Part shown: positions 1-8,418 of the stretch, one piece after another
How positions within the stretch are numbered: the stretch's first letter is position 1
Layout of the letters: the number at the start of each line of letters is the position of its first letter
Source of the DNA: Neocallimastix lanati (nom. inval.)
Lineage: Eukaryota > Neocallimastigomycota > Neocallimastigomycetes > Neocallimastigales > Neocallimastigaceae
Length of the DNA stretch: 11,000 nucleotides
Direction: 5' to 3'
Assembly: GCA_016946835.1 (NCBI GenBank)
Contig: JACVTC010000164.1
Span: 64,001-75,000, forward strand
The notes under the pieces: model-generated
The model's input: the letters and a program-made list of their open reading frames with translations, nothing else
Database searches by the model: none
Told to the model about the DNA's origin: nothing
Made by a program: the position numbers and the translations under genes

Positions 1-946
1 TGATTAAAAAATATTATTAATAAAACGCCTAATTTCCCCCTAACCGATCTTTAAGATTTCATATACAACATTTCCGTCAAGAAGATGGCAGCATAAATTA
101 ATATTATCATCAAAAATCTTCCTCTTTATCATTAGGAATGTTCAGTGATTTCCATGACTAAATAGAGAAAATTAATTTAAATTTCATCATAAAATTGAAT
201 GAATTGTTGCCTAAATTCTTCAAATTTAGGACATAAAAGTATCCATTGTGTAAAATTAGGTATGCTGTTACTTACAACACAACAAGGGTAACATGTTGAG
301 CAATTTTCTGGTACGAGTTTGGTTTTTACATAAAGTTTCACATCAAATTTGAATCCACATTTAATTCGTCCAATCAAAAAAAAAAAAAAATCCAAAAGAA
401 AATTGTGACAATTCTAGAGATAGACATTGAATAAGCTTTTTAAAACCAAATTTAAACACTTTTTGTATTTAATTGATCTAATCGCAGAGGTACTTGTATA
501 ATGAACATTTTCTCAGTAAAACCCTCTTATTTCTCCAGGTTTTATTATTAAACCAAAAAATCTAAGACAAACCTTAAGTAAAAGAAACATAAGCTTTTTC
601 AGTGTTTTTTATTTTTGCATAAATGAATTAAAGGCAAAATAAATTAGAATACGAGTCTTAAAGTAGTAATGTACGTTCCTATTGGTTAAAAATCTAAAGA
701 AAGAATTAACCCTATAATTTATTTTACTGTTCATCATAGCAATAATAATTTCCAAATCCAATAATTCATTGAAAAGTATTTTAAATATATGTATATTGAT
801 TAGTGATCCGTAGATGGTTCATGTCAAGCTTAAATGTAGAATTTTCATAATGCCTTGAAAATATAAAGTTTTTTTGATTTAACAACAAATATAGTACATT
901 TACTATTTCCAAAAGTCATTTCGTTTTTGATATCCCAATCACGTTC
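1..946 (-). pseudogene. LINE ORF2 C-terminal region, frameshifted, with Cys-rich end
   Basis: After the reverse transcriptase frame stops, homologous-looking blocks continue in changing minus-strand frames. WDIKNEMTFGNSKCTIFVV (about 937-881) matches the block that follows the ADD box in many LINEs. FFRFLTNRNVHYYFKTRI (about 701-650) resembles the thumb and connection region. A stretch at 395-177 carries CSTCYPCC followed by FTQWILLCPKFEEFRQQF. This resembles the CCHC-like terminal segment of LINE proteins, which normally reads C-x2-C..H-x4-C, but the expected His appears as Gln. A T tract in the coding direction (367-381) reads as poly-Phe and may be slippage. Between 400 and 630 little can be matched. 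Confidence 0.65.
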
Positions 947-951
947 TTTAT

Positions 952-1472
952 TTAAAAGGTTTTTAGAGAGGATTTTGTAGGGGCCAACAAAACAATATCA
1001 TCAGCAACTAGGACACTACAACGCTTTTTTCTTTCAGTAATCATACCATATCTTTTGTATTTATCAAATATGTCATTGATAAATATATTAAATAAAATAG
1101 GTGATAAAGAGCACCCTCGATGAGCTTTTAAAGTAAGGTATAGATTAGTAATGAATTGAAAGCATTTACCACATATATCAATATTATTATGTTTTGCATG
1201 TATATTATAAATTGGAACTGAATCATAAGCTTTTTTGAGGTCAAGAAAAACAAGAAAGATAAATTGATCATTAAATTTTTTTCTTTGGCGAATTTCACGA
1301 ATTGACACAAACAAACTAATATATTCTTCATTATTTCTAAAACCAAATTGTTCTGATCTAATAATTCCATGAGTAAAAGCAAAGTCTACAATTCTTTTAG
1401 TAACGTTTTTTGTCAAAATCGTTAATCCGGCATTTATAAGTAAAATATCACTATAATTATTACAATCTAAAA
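952..1472 (-). pseudogene. LINE reverse transcriptase remnant
   Basis: The frame is open from about 1472 to a TAA at 952-954. In order it shows NNYSDILLINAGLTIL (compare the LINE NYRPISL block), SEQFGFRNNEEYISLF, motif A VFLDLKKAYDSVP with the first catalytic Asp (about 1251-1213), RGCSLSPILFNIFINDIF (motif B) and motif C as VADD (997-1008). Reverse transcriptases use the YADD/FADD box. Here the aromatic residue is Val, although both Asp remain. Between NLYLTLKA and HRGCSLSP the roughly 20-30 residues found in intact LINE enzymes are missing, so there is an internal deletion near 1120-1130. The frame then shifts, and the next homologous block lies in another frame at 946-846. Confidence 0.88.
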
Positions 1473-1916
1473 ATCACAAAATGCTTGAAGATTATGTAAA
1501 TCACTTCTAAGTTTAAAATTTTTAATCCTTTTATAAAATAAATGCTCTGTGATAGAGTCCAGATTATCATTATGCTCAAATTCATCCAGTAAACATGTGA
1601 ATTTACTATGAGAGAAAATTGCTTCATATTTATCCTTACAAATTCGACTAGACCATTAAATATTCTTACCAGGAAACGGTGTAGTAAAACCATCAGGAGA
1701 TGTTTTACAAGAAATAATAAGTGGTAAATGGTCAGAGATATCGTTAAAAGAGTTGCATAGAAAAGCAATAATCTGATAATCTCTTAATTTGTTGTTAATA
1801 ACTATAAAGTCAATACAAGAATTCTTTCAATCATTAGACCAAGTAAACTAGTTACAAACCATATCCATAATAAACCATTGAGAAGAAATTCTAAGAATAA
1901 GATCTTTTCTTTGGAG
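1467..1916 (-). pseudogene. LINE endonuclease domain remnant (C-terminal part, EEP fold)
   Basis: One minus-strand frame reads with few interruptions from 1916 to a TAG at 1467-1469. It contains SCIDFIVINNKL followed about 20 residues later by SDHLPLIIS (around 1736-1710). This is the end of an apurinic-like endonuclease/exonuclease/phosphatase domain, in which the final Asp-His pair is catalytic and nicks target DNA for target-primed reverse transcription. The N-terminal two thirds of the domain are absent. Three in-frame stops interrupt it: TAG 1848-1850 (just before FTWSND), TGA 1827-1829 and TAA 1656-1658. Downstream of SDHLPL the frame continues as linker with a WSSRICKDKY segment. Confidence 0.8.
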
Positions 1917-1918
1917 AA

Positions 1919-1956
1919 TTTTTTTATTTTTATTTTTATTTTTATTTTTTTTTTTG
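1919..1956. repeat. (ATTTTT)n simple repeat at the LINE 5' junction
   Basis: About four T5A units followed by a T run directly abut the last readable LINE sequence. On the LINE coding strand this reads as A-rich DNA upstream of the truncated element. It may be the target site, the tail of another element, or later expansion. Confidence 0.7.
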
Positions 1957-2451
1957 AATTGTATTTATTTCACTCCGATCTACAACCTAAAAAAAAAAAA
2001 ATTCAAATTGTTAGTGATTAGTTTTAATTGTAAAAATTTTGTATAAATTTAAGTTTTAATTTTTTTATTGTTCTCTATTGATATCTAAAAATACTCTATC
2101 ATATAATTAATAGTGAGGAAATGAAAATATTAATAAAAATAAATTATTTTTTATAAAAAAGTGTAAAAGATATTAAATATCAAAAATATATTAAGAAATT
2201 GAAAAGAAAAAAAAAAATACAGGAAGTGAAACCAATTAATTCCTATAGGAATGTGAAAAAGTATCATAATTTCATAGCCATCCAAAAAAATTAAAAAAAA
2301 AAAAAAAAAAAAAAGCTTGATAAATATAATATTATAGTACTATACATGATTAATTTATACATGAAGAAATAGTAAATACATGAAAAAAATGAAAGTACGT
2401 AAAAAAGATACATGGAAGAAAAATGATACTATTTCTTAAAATTTTTTTAAA

Positions 2452-2574
2452 TTAAAAACTTTGATAAAAATTATCAATTACAAAAAACTGAAATAAGCAA
2501 TTGTACCAAAAACATCCATGTTTGGATTTTTTACCATCACCCTCAACACCACGAGAATTAAGTTGGTCTTTCAT
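2452..2574 (-). other. Uncertain 40-codon ORF with a CFWYNC motif, possibly an exon or relic
   Basis: The minus-strand ATG at 2574-2572 opens 40 codons to TAA 2452-2454. The peptide begins MKDQLNSRGVEGDGKKSK and continues HGCFWYNC, then a hydrophobic tail. It lies in an island that is visibly less AT-rich than its surroundings. Just upstream on the same strand is a good 3' splice-site look-alike, a long T tract then CCTCCTTAG ending at 2604, plus a second AG at 2584. So it could be a terminal exon whose upstream exons I could not find. The adjacent frame (DLSHSIEFTDERPT) also looks codon-like, suggesting one frameshift. No family is recognised. Chance ORF is quite possible. Confidence 0.25.
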
Positions 2575-3309
2575 CAGTAAACTCTATAGAATGTGATAAG
2601 TCTCTAAGGAGGAAAAAAAAATAAAATAAAATTTTACAATATTATTTTTATATTAAATTGATTAAAAAATTAATTTTGGTTATTTTAAATTTTAAAATTA
2701 ATAATCCACATTTAATAAAAAATAAAAATTTTAATATTAATAAATAAATTAATTAAAAATTTACTAATTATTAAATATACTATCTTTAATAAATATAATA
2801 ACTTTAATTTGTGATATTCATTATCATTTTTTTTTTTTTTTTTACTTTATTTTGAATTTTTCATAAATATCATTCTATTATTCTTAAATAAATTAAATAT
2901 AATCCTTTCAATTACAACAAACTAAATGAGGTATGGGGCAGTTAATATTAAAAACTATATTTTTTAGTTTAAATATATATAGCATAATCGTTCTATTAGT
3001 TTATGATATAATATTTATAAAATATCATATTATTTAATACAAAAGAAATTCATATTCATTAATTTACCATTATATATATGCTATATATATGCAAAAGACT
3101 TTTAAGTCATTTTTATTCTTTATTTTTTTTTTTTATTTTATTATTTGTTATGATAGTGATGACAATTAAATAATCATTTGAATTATTTATTTTTTTAATT
3201 ATAAATTTATAATTCATTATTAAAACTAAATAATTAACATGGATAAAACTAAAAAAACAAATAATTATAAAAAAAAATTATAAATATTGAAGGATATAAT
3301 TTTATACAT

Positions 3310-3395
3310 AATATATAGATACATAGAAATATGGATAGAAATATGGATATGGATATATAAATATAATATTAATACATAGATATAGATATTGATAT
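3310..3395. repeat. Degenerate GATA/ATATGGATA-type repeat
   Basis: Imperfect tandem units of the kind ATAGATACATAGAAATATGGATAGAA recur through this stretch, including two copies of AGAAATATGGATA in close succession. It lies downstream (3' side) of the cysteine-rich gene. Confidence 0.55.
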
Positions 3396-3453
3396 ATTTA
3401 ATCATAGTATATTTTTAATATTATTATGCATATAACATATTTTCAGTTCTTCC

Positions 3454-4229
3454 TTAAGTTCCTCTTTTCTTGTTCTTTATATATTTATTTACTAAATATA
3501 ATGAACATAGTATTAAAAGAATAATTCTAATACTATTTTTAATATTTGTATAATCTACTAAATAACTAGGAGTACAGAAGGAATTATTACAAAACGTATG
3601 TGAACAATCTGAATTTTTTAAACATTTCATATTATTAAAACTTTTACAAGTAAATCCAATAGAATTATAATCCTTACAATAATAAATTGTTTCCTTTGTA
3701 GCACAATAACCCGAATAACATAAACCAGAAAAGCAATCTTTATTCTCGTAGCATTTTTTTGTTTCGCATTTCTTCTCAATAATTTCATCTATCGTACATG
3801 TTTTTATTAATGGAATTTCTTGAATATTTTTAAAATCATCTCTTAATTTTTCTTTAAATGGATCCCAAATGGTTTCATTTAAATACATACAATTGGCATC
3901 TTCCCTGTCATAACACAAAAGAGAATTAAATAAGCATAAATTTTCATTACAAAATGAACCAAATGGACAATCTGTATTTTCTGTACATATTACTCTAAAT
4001 TTATATTGAGAAAAAAAAAAATTAATAAATTTATGAAATTAATAATTTATAAATTTTAAATAATAGTAATAAATAAATAATTAATTAATTAAAACACATA
4101 AAAATACCTATTAGAATCAGAATCAGAGAGTTTAAATTTTGTATAATTGGTTGAAATTAATATATTCTGACTAATGGTTTGGGTTATACTATTCAATAAA
4201 AAAAACGAAAAAAGTAAATAATGTATCAT
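3454..4229 (-). CDS. Secreted cysteine-rich type I membrane protein, two exons, 220 aa
   Basis: Assembled here as exon 1 4229-4108, intron 4107-3995 (113 nt, GT..TTTAG after a T tract) and exon 2 3994-3454. Exon 1 holds 40 codons plus two bases, so the split codon 41 is Arg. Residues 1-20 (MIHYLLFSFFLLNSITQTIS) are a signal peptide. Three modules follow with the spacing Cys-x5-Cys-x4/5-Cys-x4-Cys and Asp before the second Cys: C44-C50-C56-C61, C122-C128-C133-C138 and C165-C171-C176-C181. Further cysteines at 68, 76, 107, 117, 147 and 157 give 18 in the ectodomain, an even number that suits disulfides. Residues about 196-210 form a membrane helix, followed by a basic tail KYIKNKKRGT. The spacing recalls Dickkopf-N-like or EB-like cysteine modules and families I associate with anaerobic fungi. 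Function is unknown; a surface or adhesion role is inference. The first ATG encodes the signal peptide, which fixes the start. No lesion is seen. Confidence 0.82.
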
Positions 4230-4579
4230 TTTTATGTATATAAAATAATTATTTATAAAATTTTCTTTTTCTATTTTTTGTTATTATTATAATTTTAAAT
4301 GAATACTGAATTTAAATTTTTCGTCTTATTTAAAATTTAATTTTAAATATTATATCTTGAAATTTCAAAGAAATTTCAAGTTTAATTTATTTTTATTCTA
4401 ATATTTTATTATTTCAATAAAAATTTCATTATATTCTCTTTTATTTTTGAAAAATACTATTCTTATTAGAATAGAATACTTATTAAAAAATATTATTTTC
4501 AAAGAATAAAAGTTATAAATCTTTATTATTATTTTATTAAATAATTCATACTCTTTTAAGCCCTAAATAAGATTTTTGA

Positions 4580-4581
<2 letters not shown>
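4230..4581. other. AT-rich upstream region of the cysteine-rich gene
   Basis: No ORF here looks coding. It holds the 11-bp dyad at 4356-4380 and a smaller dyad CTATTCT-TATT-AGAATAG (4457-4474). It probably contains the promoter of the minus-strand gene, but I cannot place a start site in sequence this AT-rich. Confidence 0.5.
4356..4380. promoter_or_regulatory. Near-perfect hairpin/heat-shock-element-like site upstream of the cysteine-rich gene
   Basis: CTTGAAATTTC and GAAATTTCAAG are exact 11-bp inverted repeats separated by AAA. The same bases give alternating GAA and TTC pentamer cores (GAA-2-TTC-3-GAA-2-TTC), close to the heat-shock-factor consensus, which has 2-nt spacing throughout. 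The site lies about 130-150 bp upstream of the start codon of the minus-strand gene. Regulatory use is inference; the dyad itself is exact. Confidence 0.3.

Positions 4582-4630
<49 letters not shown>
4582..4630. repeat. T49 homopolymer tract
   Basis: Uninterrupted run of 49 T as read here. The exact length is likely uncertain because such tracts slip in both cells and sequencing. It could serve as a nucleosome-free stretch or be the tail of an old retroelement, but no element body adjoins it. Confidence 0.9.
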
Positions 4631-4631
<1 letters not shown>

Positions 4632-4755
4632 AAAAAATTTTTAATGACTGCATTTAAAAAATTTTTTTTTGCCTTTTTTGGAATTTTAAATAAATTAAAT
4701 ATAAATGTATACATTTTTTTTTTTATATTTAATATTTAATATATTATATTTTTAT

Positions 4756-4839
4756 ATTTTTTTTATATTTTATATTTTATATTTTATATTTTAAATTTTA
4801 TATTTTATACTTTATATTTTATATTTTATATTTTATATT
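4756..4839. repeat. Tandem 7-bp repeat, unit TTATATT
   Basis: About eleven units of TTATATT, some with single changes (TTAAATT, TTATACT), run up to the start of the TTA microsatellite region. Confidence 0.8.
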
Positions 4840-4889
4840 GAATTTTGTTCAATCTTATATTTTATTTTATTTATTTTATTTTATTATTA

Positions 4890-5134
<245 letters not shown>

Positions 5135-5631
5135 GATATATGTTGTTTATTTAATATAAAAAGTCAAGAAGAGAAGTGGATAGTTCATTCATGATATTTT
5201 ATATAAAATATCTGTGTAACAAACATATTCGTATATTAAATTATTAAATTTTTTTGTCTATAATATTTTGAAATAATTTCTTATTCAATATTTATATATA
5301 TACTATTAATTATAGTATCAAGTATATTTAATTAAATAATTAATTTCTTCTTAATATATTTTACGATATTCTTATTGTATATAACTTAAAGTATTCATAA
5401 TTTATTTTAAAGTTTATATTAATCATACATATTTCTTCTATATATAATGAAATAATTACAATTAATTATATTATAATTAATAATATATAAAAAAAAAAAA
5501 TGATAATCATCTATAATTTTTATTTTCTTTAGATTTAATGATATTTTGAGCTATTGTAATATGAGATTAGTATAAATTATCAGGATTTTGTAGTTTATTA
5601 CAGGTATTAATTAAATAGTCAAAATTGAAAT
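5135..5631. other. AT-rich spacer with a 20-bp perfect palindrome
   Basis: No coding-like ORF. The notable element is the perfect palindrome GATATTTTATATAAAATATC at 5193-5212. The remainder is A/T runs and short ATTA-type repeats. Confidence 0.55.
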
Positions 5632-6217
5632 TTAATAATTATTATTATTAGTTTGAGATGTATTAGAATTATGGTCGTCATTTGAAGAAATACCACAAGA
5701 ATCATTGGAATTATAATAGTATTTGAAATGACACTAGAAGTATAATTATTATTAAATTTATTATTCTCCATATTAGAAAAAGTAAGTGAATTATTGATAA
5801 TTTTATTTGAGGATGTATTAGAATTTTGAAGATTTATTGTCATTGTTTGGTAAAAAAAAAAAAAAAAAAAAAAAAAATTATTATTAAAATTTTCAACATT
5901 TTTTGAACAATTTTTATGATCCATAGTTTTATTAGAAATTTCAATATTTTTATGTATATCATTAATATTGTTATCATATTGATGTGCTTTATTTTTATTG
6001 AAGCGTTCATATGAAAATTCATGTAAACTTTTATCACCTGCAGTAAGAAGTTTATTATTTAAATTATTATTTATTTTACTATTTGATGAATTAGGTTTTC
6101 ATGATTTTTTTTAGATCCCCTCCTCATCATAGAAATTTTACAATTTATGTATGAAGAGTTTGAATTGGAATTTAGATTAAGAAATAAATACATCAATATC
6201 AATGTTAATAATTTCAT
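5632..6217 (-). pseudogene. Broken gene for a secreted Asn/Ser-rich protein
   Basis: The ATG at 6217-6215 starts MKLLTLILMYLFLNLNSNSN, a clear signal peptide, continuing through MMRRGSKKNHE to a stop at 6071-6073. Near 6095, where the first frame reads GAAAACCTA, a shift into the next frame gives hydrophilic protein-like sequence: NLNNKLLTAGDKSLHEFSYE, then YDNNINDIHKNIEISNKT and MDHKNCSKNVENFNNN. An A26 run (5852-5877, read as poly-Phe) follows, then SNTSSNKIINNSLTFSNMENN. Near 5730 the frame changes again to YYNSNDSCGISSNDDHN and an Asn tail, stopping at 5632-5634. Two frameshifts and a homopolymer inside the coding region argue for a pseudogene, assembly error at homopolymers, or an unrecognised intron. 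A CTGCAG acceptor-like site at about 6035 exists, but splicing there does not restore the downstream frame. Family is not recognised. Confidence 0.5.
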
Positions 6218-6248
6218 AAAAAGTAAGAGCCGTCATTACCATGAATAA

Positions 6249-6798
6249 CTATACAATGAAAATAAAACGGCAAGATACAGAATTATATATAATTCAAACT
6301 ATTCTGTCAATATAAATAACGATCATGTTGTAAACTTATACAAAGAAAAAGGAAAAAGAAAACATAGTAAATGCAAAGATATTAAAATTATATACATATG
6401 TCGAAGCCAACTCGAAAAAAAAAGATTCCGAAACGCTACGAAAAAGTCGAATATATCGAAAAGATGATGCTGATGTCGGCCTTATTACTTCTTTTGCGAA
6501 AATGTTCTTACCATCGAAACCAATTTGAAGGTAAGTGATATAGTAAGTTATCTAAACAACTGTTCTCCTGAGACTGAAAATGGTAACGGTTAAAAACAAA
6601 TCTAATAAGGAGTTGAATAGTTTTCAATTCATTACTCCAACTATAAAATATAGAAAATAGCATACTCTTCATAGGGATGTACAAATTGATGTAACCATGT
6701 ATGAGGATAAAAACCAATTCGAAATTGATTTGTCAAGAGATATTAATCATGAAAGAGGTGACATTTTCATATTAGATTATTTATTTTACTTGTTTTGA
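6249..6798 (+). pseudogene. Coding-like relic in shifting frames, function unknown
   Basis: Consecutive plus-strand segments look protein-like but occupy different frames. A 72-codon open stretch (6249-6467) includes VNINNDHVVNLYKEKGKRKH. A second frame ending at 6528 reads KDSETLRKSRIYRKDDADVG and LITSFAKMF. A third ending at 6593 reads ETNLKVSDIVSYLNNCSPET. A fourth (about 6580-6798, TAG at 6658-6660) reads VKNKSNKELNSFQFITPT and, after the stop, IDVTMYEDKNQFEIDLSRD. The DNA is less AT-rich than its neighbours, with TCG, CGA and GCG triplets rare elsewhere. I interpret it as one ancient gene or mobile-element protein eroded by small indels. A 69-codon minus-strand frame overlaps it (6508-6717) and is an alternative, but is more hydrophobic and less codon-like. 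Confidence 0.3.
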
Positions 6799-7246
6799 AT
6801 TCCAAAAACTAATCACTCTATCACTGGAGGCAATATTCGACATCACCAATGATCTTGTAAAAAATAATATTCTTTGTTACTGTTAAAACAGATGGATTAC
6901 CCTGCAAGTTATTATTATCAATCATTTAATGTTTAGTGTATCTGAGAATTTCGAAATGGAGTGCATAGGTCTAATCCGTAACAGGGAACCCTTTTGCAAT
7001 TTTCATCATCTGATATTTAGATATTTAGTCTTTATTTTGTTATTTATATCTATATTACATTTATGTTATATAGATAAATTTACTTTTATAATTTTAGTAT
7101 AATATTAATAATAAATATCTGAATGTTAAATATATCAATAAATATATACAATAAAATTGTATATATATTAATATTTGAATAGCATTAAACAAAGAAATGA
7201 TAAACATATTACGAATTAAAGACTTGAAAATTTATAAATAGCTAAG
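6799..7246. other. Spacer with possible continuation of the relic to about 7020
   Basis: Up to about 7020 the base composition stays like the upstream relic, and short open segments such as KLITLSLEAIFDITNDLVKN (about 6808-6870, plus) and EMECIGLIRNREPFCNF (about 6950-7010, plus) occur in other frames. After 7020 the DNA is plain AT-rich spacer. Confidence 0.25.
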
Positions 7247-7511
7247 ATGTTGTTTTGTTTTATTTTAGCAATATATACATGTTTCGGGACTTTCTTTCTA
7301 CATGGATACACTCGAACCATAAGTATTGAGTCTATCGATATTTCTGATAGTCTTATTTATCATTTTGATACCACAACTAGTTATACGAGACAAATCAAGT
7401 AATTATACATCTTCTACTGGTTCAGCTAGGCCATATTATCGCAAAAAAAGCATATTAGCATATATATTAACGATAATATTATTATACCTTTTATTGAATT
7501 TATATACTTAA
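7247..7511 (+). pseudogene. Broken small gene: signal peptide plus C-terminal membrane helix
   Basis: ATG 7247-7249 opens 51 codons starting MLFCFILAIYTCFGTFFLHG, a signal-peptide-like stretch. It continues hydrophilic (ISIESIDISDSLIYHFDTTT) to TAA 7400-7402. The overlapping next frame carries SSNYTSSTGSARPYYRKKS followed by ILAYILTIILLYLLLNLYT, a good membrane helix, ending at 7509-7511. Joined by one frameshift near 7398 the product would be a tiny (about 88 aa) secreted/type I membrane protein with a Ser/Thr-rich stalk. As read it is broken. Alternatively TTTTATTTTAG ending at 7269 is a 3' splice site and an upstream exon is missing. No family is recognised. Confidence 0.4.
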
Positions 7512-7713
7512 GTCTTCTATGTACTTATAAAACTTTAAATATATCAATATTTGTAAAATAATATAATTTGAAAATAATATATCTCTATAATTAAATACAT
7601 CTAAATTATTAATTTAATGAGAATAAAAAATATATCTTAGGTTTGAACTATATGACAGCCTTGAATTTTTAATATCCAAAAAAAAAAAAAAAATGAATTA
7701 AGGATAATACTAC

Positions 7714-8032
7714 CTCATAAGAATTGAAATCACAGTTATCTTGTAAACAACATAAGCTAATTATTAATTGTCCAGGACATTTAAGAAGAGTACAACTTCA
7801 TTATATAATTACACATCCTTTCTTGTAAATTTTTTTTGCGAAGATATAACACATATCTGACCTTTATGTAAAAAATTATAAAAAAAAAAAAAAAAAAAAA
7901 TCAAATATTGCATAATTCATTTGTTGTAAACAGCCAATAATTCCTGCTTCGTTTACACTTCATAAAAAAAGCATAGTAAATAATTCTATTATAATAAGAA
8001 AAAATAACAAGAAGATAGAAAAGAAAACGCAT
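7714..8032 (-). pseudogene. Broken gene for a secreted cysteine-rich peptide
   Basis: ATG 8032-8030 opens 43 codons beginning MRFLFYLLVIFSYYN, a signal-peptide-like hydrophobic start, then KCKRSRNYWLFTTNELCNI and a stop at 7901-7903. A T20 tract on the coding strand (7881-7900) follows. Beyond it one frame reads DMCYIFAKKIYKKGCVII, two adjacent stops (7798-7803), then SCTLLKCPGQLIISLCC and LQDNCDFNSYE. The latter ends at a GTAGTATT donor-like site (7713). The dense cysteines in one frame suggest a former disulfide-rich exon. The T tract could be part of an intron, but no GT donor fits. I do not recognise the family. Confidence 0.33.
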
Positions 8033-8374
8033 TTCAGAATATGGATTTTCTTTTATAAAACAAAATTTAATCATTGATTAAATGTACGAAGTGATATACT
8101 CATCATATTTTATGTATCTATCTATTCAAATGAAAATGACAAAGGTATATAAATAATATTCCAGTATTATCAATTAATATTCGTCCATACATATAAAAGA
8201 TTCTACTAATATAGTTATACATAATGGTGTTACCACTCTTTATATTAAATTATTAGGTTTAAATTATCAATATCGAAATGAAAATTCTTATTTTCAAGTA
8301 ATCTAGTTACATCATAAGAGTTTTTATTTCGAAAAATTCTAGGAATTCATAGTATAACAGAAAGGCAGAAGATA

Positions 8375-8418
<44 letters not shown>

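Larger units (their letters stand above)
1..1930 (-). mobile_element. Decayed LINE-type non-LTR retrotransposon, 5'-truncated
   Basis: Read on the minus strand, the order is end of an endonuclease domain (about 1916-1467), reverse transcriptase (about 1472-952), then a C-terminal region ending in a Cys-rich segment (about 395-177) and running towards base 1. This is the usual order of a LINE second ORF. The coding is broken by in-frame stops (1848-1850, 1827-1829, 1656-1658) and by frame changes near 1470 and 950. The relic starts abruptly at about 1920 against an A/T-only repeat, which fits the 5' truncation usual for LINE insertions. The 3' end is not recognisable and may lie outside the window. 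By eye the region is less AT-rich than the flanking spacer. I am sure of the class but not of the clade. It cannot be active as read. Confidence 0.85.
1957..3453. other. AT-rich spacer without a supported gene
   Basis: About 1.5 kb of nearly pure A+T with homopolymer tracts (A22 at 2293-2314, T runs near 2828 and 3123) and a short perfect palindrome ATTCCTATAGGAAT (2239-2252). Less AT-rich DNA occurs only around 2500-2610, where a 40-codon minus-strand ORF lies (listed separately). At 3310-3395 there is a degenerate GATA/GATACATA-type repeat. No RNA gene was recognised. Confidence 0.6.

Noticed and set aside
1128-1382. 84-codon minus-strand ORF
   Set aside because: Out-of-frame shadow of the reverse transcriptase, which is supported by its motifs.
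1460-1768. 102-codon minus-strand ORF, hydrophobic
   Set aside because: It is a shadow frame of the endonuclease remnant; the SDHLPL-bearing frame is the real one.
5840-6037. 65-codon minus-strand ORF ending in poly-Phe
   Set aside because: Hydrophobic Ile/Lys reading of the Asn/Ser-rich gene in another frame; starts without ATG.
6508-6717. 69-codon minus-strand ORF
   Set aside because: Kept only as an alternative to the plus-strand relic: hydrophobic, no start context, and the plus strand reads as more protein-like over a longer span.
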